From Siphonodentalium dalli (lineage: Eukaryota > Mollusca > Scaphopoda > Gadilida > Siphonodentaliidae): 64,000 nucleotides of DNA. The translations under genes and the position numbers were made by a program. This document shows positions 1-9,921 of the stretch, in pieces (position 1 is the stretch's first letter; each line of letters starts with the position of its first letter). Location of the stretch: assembly GCA_032622095.1 (NCBI GenBank), contig CP136069.1, forward strand, positions 160,629,043 to 160,693,042, written 5' to 3'. The notes beneath the pieces are model-generated. The model was not told where the DNA came from. It ran no database searches and worked only from the letters and a program-made list of their open reading frames with translations.

Positions 1-1036
1 AATTGAATTTTCAATCTGCCCGACATTCGTCCCATGAATGTTGATATCGAGTGTCAATGAGGTAAATTATCCAATTTATCCCTGAAACAGGTTCGACATG
101 GTGCCATGAACACCATGCATACGGCAGATTGCCTAACTGCAATCTTATTACTATAAGTGGGGTATAAGATTTATTTAAAAAGCTTTTTGTAATAATTGAG
201 TCCAAAGACTGATAACAGCATACACAGACACGACAATGCCGACACAATGCTTCGGATTCGAAAACACACATTTTATCCATCCCTCGGCGTATGTTGACCA
301 AAGCAGTATGTTCATCGTTAAAAATATAAAATTATGTAGCTATATTTCAATTCAACTTGATTTTAGTCCTTTCAAGTTAGCAGACACATGTTTAGAACTG
401 TTGCAAAAACACATGAGATACAAAGTGTAAGCCAAATTTGGCCGATCGAATGGCCGAGTAAAACAAGCCACTCACCGCAAATCCCGCGAAAATGAAGATT
501 TGCTCTGAGGTTTATTAACTAATAAGGGCCATAACTTCAAACAAATAAAAAAAAACATATTGCTTTTTATATGTGTTTGCCAAATACTATTATTTAGGTT
601 GAGCTTATTATATGTTTGAACATTTCCTCCAACTAAAAAGATTCATTCTGTAATTGTATTATATGTCGTCTGCTTATTTGTTCTGAAAACACCTATATAA
701 TAATAAACCATTCCGATGTATAATTTGATAACTGAGTTGGATAATCGATTTAGTATAGAGAGGATTAAGGCTCACGGTGGAACTCACCAAATGCACATTT
801 GCGAGTGATCAGGTCGTAATCGGATACAGTACACATTTGACCGGAAGGATGTCTGTATTGACGTCTGTTCATCCACTTGTAAACATCGCAGTATCCGTCT
901 TTGGGGATTACAAAGGCACCGCAAGCATAACTGTCGCATAACGCCTGGCACTTGGTTATCGGCAGCACCCGCGATACAATTCGATGCTGATGCAAAGAAC
1001 TCACCGGAATGCAACCGGGCAACGGTGGGTCGTATA
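1..1036. repeat. Segmental duplication, copy A
   Basis: Most of this kilobase recurs in the same order in copy B. Bases 1-171 match 21284-21452, about 236-590 match 24506-24871, and about 590-1036 match 26490-26931. Identity looks like roughly 85-90% by eye. Copy A is contiguous here, while copy B carries two extra blocks, so A probably preserves the older layout. Bases 172-235 have no clear partner. The match stops at about 1036, where the GGTGCC-type tandem array begins, so the upstream part of the PAN exon is missing from this copy. The left end of the duplication lies outside the window. Confidence 0.85.
765..1036 (-). pseudogene. PAN/Apple-domain terminal exon, 5'-truncated duplicate
   Basis: The minus strand encodes about 90 residues ending CAFGEFHREP and then a TAA stop. 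The cysteine layout resembles a PAN/Apple module: PGC, about 20 residues later CQALC, then a YACGAF core, GYCDVY, and two further cysteines (QMC, RKC). It is about 80% identical to the exon at 26659-26939. Unlike that copy, the sequence immediately upstream changes to a tandem repeat at about 1036. The splice acceptor and the codons for the extra N-terminal cysteine are gone, so this is probably a non-functional remnant. The frame itself is open with no internal stop, so recent loss or exaptation cannot be excluded. PAN modules in animals are extracellular and bind protein or carbohydrate; no ligand can be inferred. The bases 3' of the stop belong to the 3'-flank module also seen at 9.0, 16.3, 26.5 and 53.5 kb. 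Confidence 0.6.
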
Positions 1037-1461
1037 TTAAATACTCAAAATTGGTGCCGGTTGGGTGAGAGATAATGGTGTGGGTTAAAATGTAAAAGTG
1101 ATGCTGTTGGTATCAGGGGCAGAAGGGGGGGGGGGGCAGCAAAAATCATGAAATATTTTTATCCATGATATTCACCAAACTTATACATAATCATCTTCAT
1201 GATATTGCACCGTGCGAGTCAGGGGTGCACGGTAGGGGAGAAGGGCACCAACATTTATAAAAAAAATCTATTTTTAGCGCGGATTTCCACCAAATTTCAA
1301 CATATTCTTCTGTGTGATACGAGGAATATAATCGTGTGATTTAAAGACGCCAAATTGGTGCGGTTTGGTGAGACTATATTTTATAAGAATTTGTTTAGTT
1401 GACGATTACCAACAAACTTATACAGGCATTCTCATCTATAATGGACGTGGGTTTAAATAAT
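1037..1461. repeat. Dimeric tandem array (about 140-bp unit), left part
   Basis: Diverged units repeat the landmarks TTGGTGCCG, GAGAGATGG, a G-rich stretch, TTTAGCGC or TAATCGCC, TTTCCACCAAA and GAGGAATATAAT. Two alternating sub-types occur, one with GGTGCCG(T)TTGG and the other with GCCATTCGAGTCAGGG. The same array resumes at 3384 after the LINE and reappears at 57190-57990. A poly-G run lies at about 1125-1137. No coding potential was seen. Confidence 0.75.
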
Positions 1462-3383
1462 GATAAGAAAACAAAAGATTGTACACTCTCTGCTTTTATC
1501 GACTTCTACAAAGCTTTTGATACAATAAACCACAAAATTCTATTAAAAAACTTGAAACCTATGGAATAAGAGGCAAAGCCAATCATTGGTTTAGAAATTA
1601 TTTGAATAATAGATTTCAATTTGTGGATCTAGAAGGTAGGGTTTCATCTAAACTTCCCATTACATGTGGAGTCCCCCAGGGATCTGTGGCTGGGCCGATT
1701 CTCTTTTTGATTTATGTAAACGATATGCACAAATCTACTGCCTTGTCATTGTTATATTTTGCAGATGACACCACTGTGTACTCCTCAAACCATAACCTTG
1801 ATTATTTGTATGACAACTTTAACAATGAACTTGCAAAACTAAATAAATGGTGTCGAACTAATAGGCTATCACTAAACACTAAAAAAAATAAATATATGCT
1901 GATACAACCTAAAAATGGCCCATATATAGTTGGAAATCACACACTAACTATAAATGGAGAGCAAATTATAAGAATGGGAGTAGACTGTCAGGAAAAATCA
2001 TTTAAGTTTCTTGGAATACACATTGATGAACACCTATCATTCGAACACCACGTGAAAGCTGTTTGTGCAAAAATTAGTAACTCCTTATATGCTATAAATC
2101 GAGTAAAAAAATTCCTTCCGTTTGACTGTCTCCGTATGCTGTATCTTACATTAGTACACTCCCATATTCTCTATGGAATTGAGCTATGGGGCAATGCCGG
2201 TACCCACAACCAAGTTGTTGTTTTACAGAAAAAAGCTATCCGAGCCATTAACAAAAAACGCTACAATAGCCATACTGAACCTTTATTTAAAACTAACAAC
2301 ATCTTGAAATTACAAGACCTTTACATGCAACGTGTATGCCTTTATATGCACAACTGGATGAATACCAACCTCCCCAAGTCATTTAATAACAGCTTTAGCA
2401 TATACATACACCCGAGTATGAATACCAGATCAACAGGCAAAATTCGAGAAACAAAATCACGAATTAAATTCACAGAAAAATTACCTCTCCATGTTTTTCC
2501 GAAAATCTGGAATAATCTTAATAAGGCTACCCAAAATATTCGACCTAAGTCGGCCTTTGTGAACCACATTTCTAAGACAAGTATTGGAAATTATTCACTG
2601 ACTGTTAAATGTACAAACAGATTTTGTCCAGATTGTTCAACATTAACACAGCTCACTCTATATTTTGGTACTAAACGGAAAAATGAATACGTCAATATAA
2701 GTCGTACCTCACTTATTTGCGATATGATTTCAGATTTTTGATTTCTTACTAACTCTCATCTTATTTTAATTCAATAACCTATAATTGTTGTCTCAATCAC
2801 GTCGCACGTTCTGACAGGTGCCTAGTTCAGTGCTATTACGGTGGAAATATATATATGGAAAATATATATTGATTTTATATATTTACTAATACATTGAAAT
2901 ATACCATGTATGCACTTGTTATGCTAATGATATATGTGCATGTGGACTTTCAGTATAACATTTTAATATTATCTTGCAAATTTAATCAAAGAATTCACTT
3001 ATGGAAAAAGTTCGATGATATAAACGAAATATCAAACAGTCCACTTGCACCATTAAATAACTTGAAAGCTGTAGTAAACCGACAAATTCTAATCTAGACT
3101 GTAGTAAACCGACAAATTCTAATCTAGACCGAATATTTAACTTAATCCTGAACAAATGGATAAACGACGATGTAACCAGCTCTCACATGTCATGACCGGA
3201 TTTATTATTATCAAAAGAATCAATAACAATATTTTTTATTTTAGGGTGGCGACAGGAAGAAGACCCGATAGGTCATGTCGCCTCCACATGACTTGTCTAT
3301 TTTTGTTATATTTACTTTTTTATGTACTAGATACTATATATGATTTGTCATGAAATAAACTATTCTGATTCTGATTCTGCTTT
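1462..3383 (+). mobile_element. CR1/Jockey-group LINE, 5'-truncated
   Basis: The segment begins directly in the reverse-transcriptase domain and ends in a short GATTCT/ATTCTG tandem tail at about 3360-3380, after AATAAA-like sequence. This is typical of CR1/L2-type elements, which end in microsatellites instead of poly(A). The 3' UTR (2742-3360) is AT-rich and contains a 28-bp direct duplication at 3070-3128. The element interrupts the dimeric tandem array. Flanking sequences TTTAAATAATG (left) and TTTCAATAGCC (right) may be a decayed target-site duplication. About 1.9 kb remains, so most of the 5' half (endonuclease domain) is absent. Confidence 0.85.
1465..2741 (+). pseudogene. Reverse transcriptase of CR1/Jockey-group LINE (frameshifted)
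   Basis: RT motifs occur in order: FIDFYKAFDTINH (about 1497-1535), GVPQGSVAGPILFLIYVNDM (about 1667-1726) and the catalytic YFADDTTVY (about 1755-1780). The thumb and C-terminal region follow to a TGA at 2739-2741. The first part (1465-1568, DKKTKDCTLSAF onward) is in a different frame from the main 379-codon ORF (1602-2741). The break sits in an A run at about 1542-1548 and looks like loss of one A. The protein would reverse-transcribe the element RNA at a nicked target (target-primed reverse transcription). Without the endonuclease and with the frameshift, the copy should be inactive. The C-terminal tail has a CTNRFCPDC cysteine cluster. Clade assignment between CR1, L2 and Jockey is uncertain. 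Confidence 0.85.
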
Positions 3384-3780
3384 CAATAGCCAAAAGTGGA
3401 ACCGTTCGAGTCGTGAATGGAGAGGGCACGGGCACCAACGCTGATACAAGTATGTTTAGCACTAATTTTCACCAAATTCATAGAAGTTCTTCTCAAATGA
3501 CACGAGGAATTAAATCACACGAGTTAAAAGCGCCACAGTTGGTGCCGTTTTCGGTCAGGGATGGAGAAAGGAGGGCAATAACATTGATAAGAATGTTTTA
3601 ATCGCCGATATCCACCAACGATAATTATATATAGTCATCTCAATAATTCGTTATAAGGAGTTTTTGGCGTTCAAATTCCACAACCGCGACAAATGATGAC
3701 CGAATTAAATCACTTGAATAATGATATCTTCTCAACGGTCATATTTATATGGGGGGGGGGGGGGTCGGTCGGCGTGGATC
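3384..3780. repeat. Dimeric tandem array, right part
   Basis: This continues the array interrupted by the LINE, with the same landmarks: GTTCGAGTC, GGAGAGGGCACGGGCACC, TTTCACCAAATTCATAGA, CACGAGGAATTAAATC, GTTGGTGCCGTTTT. A 14-bp poly-G run lies at about 3751-3764. The open frame at 3413-3601 is just array sequence. Confidence 0.7.
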
Positions 3781-6344
3781 AGGACATGCATATAGTGAGC
3801 ATACACGTTTAATTATAATTCTATTTAAGAGATACGTATATTCTTGGAAAATGTGGGACCTTGAACCGTCAAAAGATGGCATGTTGGAATGGATAATATA
3901 TTATAACAAAGTTTAGTCTTACCCATTCAAGATATTTTCCACAAAAAAAATGCAATTTGTCAAGAGAGATGGAAATGTATAGAAGGCCTGTTCAAAAATA
4001 TTGGCCACAGTGTGCAGCCAAATATAGTTTCTTCTGAGATAAAAGAAAACACTGTCAGTAACATCACTTTTCAGGATTAACCAATAATGGCATCCGACAA
4101 GTGTACATCTGTCCGATACAGTGGGTTTCTTTAATTTTTTAGAACAGACTCATAGCCTAACATAAACAACTTAAAATCTCGCTCTGTGTCGGGCACATGT
4201 AGCTGATATATAGCAACATTTCTTTTAAACTGAGAATAATTAGCCAGTATAACACCATGAACAGAGAAACGCCTGGACATATCTTTAAAACATATGTATC
4301 TTCATGGAGATATGATAACCAGGTGTCTTTAAAATCTAACTTTAACCCATTACTGATTTATACATCTCTATGTAAAACCTAATTGTCCTTTTGAACTAAT
4401 GTTCATGTTTTGATCCCAATAACAAATATTTAAACAAAGACAAAAACAAAACGAACGCCAATTACAACCACGTCGACTGTACGAATTAAAAAACGATAAC
4501 ATCTGAAGTAGGCTCAGTTGTAAATAAATCAATACTTCTTTATTTGTAGAACGAATTTAATCGATAAACAAAATGACAACCAGCCCGACAATGTGAACTA
4601 CTACTTATAATCCATGTATAAGAATGACGTTTTGTGATGCCATTTGGATATACAATTTATGAGAATACGTGTAACACTTTGAGCAAGAGTATTCTCTATT
4701 CCCACCAAATTCCACTTCAGAGGGTTTCACATCACTTTAACATGGGCAACACCGGGTAACCCTACTAGTAGACTTACAAAAAACAAATGTAATTTTGTTT
4801 CACTTTTGTTGTTGAAAACTTAATGATATAATTTTTCTTGTCCTTCTAAATAATTGAAACCATATGAAATAAATGAACAGCAAATTCGATATAATTTTTT
4901 TGCAGTACTGAGAACATCTCCAAAGCTGCCCATAATCTTCAGTTCTCATATAGCACAACCCCAATAATCGTGTGCTTTTGCCACTTTCTGAATAATTAAA
5001 ATGGGCATATACTACATATACGCGCGGACTATGTATTCCCCAGAACAACTAAATGAAGCCATATATTTGGCCCTGTCGGTCTGCAGTTTGCTTCCATATA
5101 CACAGGGTCAGAGTAAAACAAAAATTATTTATATTTTATTGATTGATTTATTTATCTATTTCAAAATATCATCTAATGTACAGGTATAGATTAAATATCA
5201 CATTACGTGCAGTTCAATCATTGTTTTTAGCGGAATCTCATTGCATTATGTAGAGGTAATAGCTGTAGTACCCGGTGTTGTGTGACGTCTGTCAACATTG
5301 TAGTGTGACGCAATGTGTTGATAGTAACTTTTGGGCATATTTCGTCTTTAATGTTTGATACATGTGCAGGGTCAACGCGTTCCTGCGAATACAGGTCAGC
5401 GCGAGTTGATAACACATTGAGGCATATGTAAATTATTTGGCGTATTTTCGCCTACGGTTCACATCGTATCATCGCGACACAAAAAAAAAAAAACTCTTGC
5501 AATAATGTCAACCTGATGACACATTTATTATACTCGAAGTTGGAATTTATACATGTAATTCAGCTTTTTTGTTTGCTTATTTCTCTGTTGAAACAACTTG
5601 GTCAGCCTCTATATCGGCATGTACTTGGAACTGGTTTGGTTCACTGTAAGCCAGGAATGGTGGTCAATATACAGGGAGGGTAACCAGGTTCGTCTTTCAT
5701 CATGGGTAAGTTTGTAAGTTACTTATCTAGGTAGGTGCAACGGAGTGGTTTCCAGGTAAAATTCTCCACATGCGTGGACTATTGCAACAACCGATTGTCA
5801 TTAAGATTAGTAACTTTACAATATGTAGCCGGAAATGTATTTTATCATCCCTGAGGAATGCCAATAGCGAAAAGTAGTTACTATATATTAAATATTGATG
5901 TCAGGGTACGACCCCTCTGATTATTGGCCATACAAAAAATTCCAAACCATTCATCACTGTTTGAACAGACACTCCGGCAACGATACCAGGACAGCAGACT
6001 ATAGTTTGGATACTTCGTGGCGATTGTCATATTGCTTATTGATCTGAATCGGCACTGAATACACACCCATCTCATGTTGTAATGGAATATTTCATTGAAC
6101 GGATGTTTGAATTCGTTCTCAGGCCATTCTGCCACTTCCTGACTGTTACGAAAAATACGCGGTATATCTGAAGTGTCCAATGTTACATTTTATATTACGG
6201 TACTCAAATACGTTGATGTTTCTCAAGAGAGTTTTCAAATCCTATCGTTAACGAAGGCACCAGAGTCGCCGTTCCGATACACGACTTTGTTACATCGAGC
6301 AAAACACAGGCGACGTTCCAAAGTCCGTTGGCTGTTTTATTGTG
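3781..6344. other. Gene-free stretch upstream of the GPCR
   Basis: No gene, clear repeat or structured RNA is recognised. The short open frames on both strands have no recognisable motif. The GPCR promoter and any 5' UTR exons would lie in its right part, but no convincing TATA box or splice signal stands out. Confidence 0.5.
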
Positions 6345-7379
6345 ATGAGTGAGATACACGGAGGAAACAATTCGCAGGAACAGGATGATGGCCCCTTACA
6401 TTTGACGTTAGGCGTCGCCAACATTGTGACTATTGTTGTAGGAACTGTTGGAAATATGCTGACAATTCTAGTGTTTTCGCATCCAATGATGCCACGTAAA
6501 CGTGTTTCGTTATACTTCTTGACTCTTGCAATCGCCAATCTCGCGTCACTTTATATTCACGTGATCCCAAATGTTATCTACGAGATTGCTAGGATAAAGG
6601 TGGACGAAATGAGCACGTTTACATGCAAATTACGGCGCTTCGTTGAATATACTTCAGGCGATATAACTGTTTGGATACTTGTTATGCTCATACTCGACAG
6701 AACGCTGACAGTATATCGTCCATATGGAAGTCAAAATTCATCAAACAGGAAGCCCGTGATATGCGCTATTCTAATGGTTTTCATAGGAAGTGTTCTTGTG
6801 AATGGTCATCTTTTAGCAGGGAAAGCGCTTATCATGGATGGGCTTACAAAAGTCTGCGCTTATGAAGGATCACACCAATATCTCACATTTGTTAACGAAG
6901 TTTGGTTTTGGATCGACGTATGTAAGTACTCTGCAATTCCATCTTGTGTCATAATATCTTGCAACGTTGCACTCATCTGGAAGTTACGGGAGTCAAAACT
7001 AGCGTTGAAATATTTTGTGGGAAATGAAAACGGAAGGCGTTGTTCTACCGTCAACACAACGTCGTCGACAACGCTGATGATGATAGCAACTTGTCTGCAG
7101 TTTCTCGTGACAACCATTCCAGTGGTTCTTTTCATAGCCGTCACGGACGGTTCATTGTTCCATGGGATGACTTTCGGACTACTGCAACTACTGAATAACT
7201 CAAACAACGCACTTAGCTTTTTCACTTATTGCCTGAGCGGGAGAACATTTCGTCGCGAATTGGTGCAGTTATTCAAGACGAGAAGGACAGATGCACATGC
7301 GTCGTCGCTTAGGAGTAGACAGTCGACTGAGCATGACGATATCAGTTTAAACGTTACCGCCAACAGGAGATGTTATTAA
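6345..7379 (+). CDS. Class A (rhodopsin-like) GPCR, probable peptide-receptor type
   Basis: This is an uninterrupted 344-residue ORF from ATG 6345; a GTG three bases upstream is not a plausible start. It predicts a seven-helix plasma-membrane receptor. TM1 (about 23-45) has the GN pair at 36-37. TM2 (about 54-76) contains LAIANLAS, with Asn65 where class A usually has Asp2.50. Cys94 and Cys171 can form the conserved TM3-ECL2 disulfide. TM3 ends LDRT (117-120) in place of (D/E)RY. TM6 (about 240-265) lacks CWxP but keeps a proline at 259. TM7 ends LLNNSNNALSFFTY, an NSxxNPxxY variant with Phe at the proline position, followed by CLSGRTFRREL (helix 8). The N-terminus is short with a possible glycosylation site (NNSQ). 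The 48-residue tail is rich in Ser, Thr and Arg. The overall pattern resembles invertebrate neuropeptide and orphan receptors of the FMRFamide-receptor type, but the ligand cannot be inferred. Being intron-less, it could be a complete gene or derived from retroposition. Confidence 0.9.
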   Translation: MSEIHGGNNSQEQDDGPLHLTLGVANIVTIVVGTVGNMLTILVFSHPMMPRKRVSLYFLTLAIANLASLYIHVIPNVIYEIARIKVDEMSTFTCKLRRFVEYTSGDITVWILVMLILDRTLTVYRPYGSQNSSNRKPVICAILMVFIGSVLVNGHLLAGKALIMDGLTKVCAYEGSHQYLTFVNEVWFWIDVCKYSAIPSCVIISCNVALIWKLRESKLALKYFVGNENGRRCSTVNTTSSTTLMMIATCLQFLVTTIPVVLFIAVTDGSLFHGMTFGLLQLLNNSNNALSFFTYCLSGRTFRRELVQLFKTRRTDAHASSLRSRQSTEHDDISLNVTANRRCY

Positions 7380-9043
7380 CGGGTTTAAACAAGGCAGTGA
7401 CATATATGGAGGATCTCTAATGAGTCGCAATGCTATACGAAATTTATTAACCGAGTGCACTGCATGATGTCTTATCGAATTTTATGGACGAGATCAATAA
7501 ATTTCGTTATCGAATTGCGACGAATTTGAGATCCATTTTATCACATTTTAGCAATGCAAAATTAGGTAGAAACGGCTGGGCTTAAAACAAAATAATATTG
7601 ATTTCCTTATCACAACCAAAGAGGAAGTAAAGACAACTTCAAGAAAAAATATAGTTCCAATTTAGATGTGCATTTTCATGTTGACAGAATTGTTCGACCA
7701 CCCTTATCACCTATGTTTATCTCACATTCAACACTAAATAACCAAACACAAATCGAATATCATAATTATATTATAATAATAACATTGATCGATATCATCA
7801 CTGAACATATGAGGTCGGGATTAGGGGCTAATTATGTGGTAAAATGCGATAATCAAGTGTAGCATTAATTTGTTAGAATTTTAGATATATTCATGATACG
7901 CTCCGAACGAACGTGTACCGTAAATTGTCCCAATTGTATTGTATGTATATTATTATATTCGGAATATTAATTAATAGAGGCGTTTCCAGACAGGGTTCTT
8001 CGATTCATATGCATTATTTTTTATAAACAGGAAACTACATAGTTTTGTTATAGAAAGAGAAAGACCACCTTTAGTGAATGGATAAGATGGAGTTTATGGA
8101 ATTAAATTGTCGATTCTTCTATTGCAAGGATGTTTAGATCATATACAATGTACTGTAATGCGAGGAAGAGAAAGGCGGCTTATCCGCAAGTATACAATAA
8201 GTTCCCAGGTGTGGAACTTAAATGCATGGATGGCATTCGTTATAGGTTATAATTTATAAATAACAGTTACTAAATTATGAAAAATTATGAATGCGATATT
8301 ATCCACAAAACACACGTTGTATGAGCCGATCGTTTGTTCATATACATAACGTAAATAGTGAGCGATAAGCATAACACTCAACACAGTGGGCTTTTTGTTT
8401 ATAGAAAAGTGATTCACGGTGCCCAATCAACACCGAAATCTTGAGAGGCGAGGATCAGCGAGCGCTATATCGGTATGTTGTATATAACTTAGTGACATTT
8501 CTAACCAAAGTTCAAGTTGTGGGGTCTTCTCGGTATTGGGTGTTTTGCTTATTGCATACTTATTACGTACTGGTTGTTTACATACCATGGCGTTATAGGA
8601 ACAGTTTGTCCATCATACACAATTCTTTCTGTTTATAGCGGCTTTACCAGATGTGACTATTTTAACAGTAATACACACCGACAACGCTTATCGTATCTTT
8701 AATAGCTACATATGTACGATGCACACAAACGCCTCAATGCATACGTATTAGTAATGGGAATCCGTTAGTGTAAATATATTTTTATTGCATGGTAAACATA
8801 GAAAAGACACACGTTTTTCAAAATTAACGTAAAAGAAGGACTACACAAAATGTATATGTATAACATCGTAACGTATATGTAGAATAATCTTAGCTTTCAT
8901 TTATTTCGGGATGTGGTTCATATCCGGGGGATGGTACGAATTTGTGGTTGTGGGGATTTCTTAATTCATATAATTGTATTTGCAAGCGGGTTTAAAATAT
9001 AACTAATATTAATATAAAATGTTTTTTCAGTTTTGCATAGCGG
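7380..9043. other. GPCR 3' flank and gene-free stretch
   Basis: No gene is recognised. AATAAA-like sequences follow the GPCR stop (for example near 7495-7500). Bases about 7950-8090 (landmarks ATTAATAGAGGCGTTTCCAG, ACAGGGTTCTTCGATTCA) match 42860-42990, so a dispersed duplicate is present. Short open frames at 8441-8702 overlap each other and have no recognisable motif. Confidence 0.5.
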
Positions 9044-9300
9044 TTTGTGAATCACTTAACCATTTCTATACTAAATGTTCATTGCTGAGTAGTTATCATT
9101 TAGGAAATGTTCAGATAATAACTTCAGCAAACGACCATAACATTTACCTCCAATAAATAGGACTACTTCTGCACTTCTATTATCTGTTCGTCTGCTTATT
9201 GTCCACCAACACACCTTCAGATGAATAATCGGCCATTACAATGTATACTTTTATAACTGAATTGAAATCCATCTAGTAAAGAAAAGGTTGAAGACCAATA
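9044..9300 (-). repeat. 3'-flank module, diverged copy (orphan)
   Basis: Landmarks in order are CTAAATGTTCATTG, TTTAGGAAATGTTCAGATAA, TACCTCCAATAAATAG, CTTCTGCACTTCTATTATCT, GTTCGTCTGCTTATT, ATAACTGAATTG and CATCTAGTAAAGAAAAGG. The order matches 26400-26660, which lies just 3' of the PAN exon on the minus strand. No PAN or other exon is recognisable on the expected side (above 9300). Confidence 0.6.
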
Positions 9301-9410
9301 TGCGAATATCCAGTTATGAAATTCTGAAGCTGAGTTGGTTTGGCCTGGGACTAGTATAATATTATGTATGTATATTAGTCCCAGGTTTGGCTATGCGGTA
9401 TAAACACGTT

Positions 9411-9921
9411 GGCTGCGGACACACGTATCACAGTGGCGATGGCATAGTAGGTGTGACAATTAATTATGGTGCAATTTTGGTGACAGTTTGTCGTCATAGT
9501 CCTGTGCCATAGCGAGACATGTCGCCCGCCGCACATTCACACAATGAGTCTTTTCCAAGCTCTATCAGCGTCGAGATCGACATCTCAATGATTTATCAAA
9601 CCGAATGTCTTGTCGCTGTTGATCGTTACTCAACACGCAATGTTATATTTTTAATGCTAACACACAAGACAATTCTGGACGATCGGTCGTGCAATTTTAT
9701 GTATCGTAGAGAATACAGTGTGGCTAAACGTAATGAGTAGAGATCAACCTTGGTGAAACTCAATGGGTTAATTGGTCAGTCGACTCACTGTGCGAATATG
9801 CGGCGCGCGACACGACTCCCTATGGCATATCAATTATGTTGACCAATTGTCACCAAACTCTACCATAATTAATTGTCACACCTACTATGCCATCGCTACT
9901 GTGGTACGTGTGTCCGCAGCC
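9411..9921. mobile_element. Non-autonomous element with about 125-bp terminal inverted repeats
   Basis: Bases 9411-9530 and 9795-9921 are inverted copies. Both arms read inward GGCTGCGGACACACGTA, then GCGATGGCATAGTAGGTGTG and ACAATTAATTATGGT, and end near GCGCGCCGCA-like sequence. Arm identity is roughly 85%. The 260-bp centre has no recognisable protein. A small separate palindrome around TGGGACTAGT lies at about 9345-9385. No clear target-site duplication was found, so the superfamily is unknown. Confidence 0.7.
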
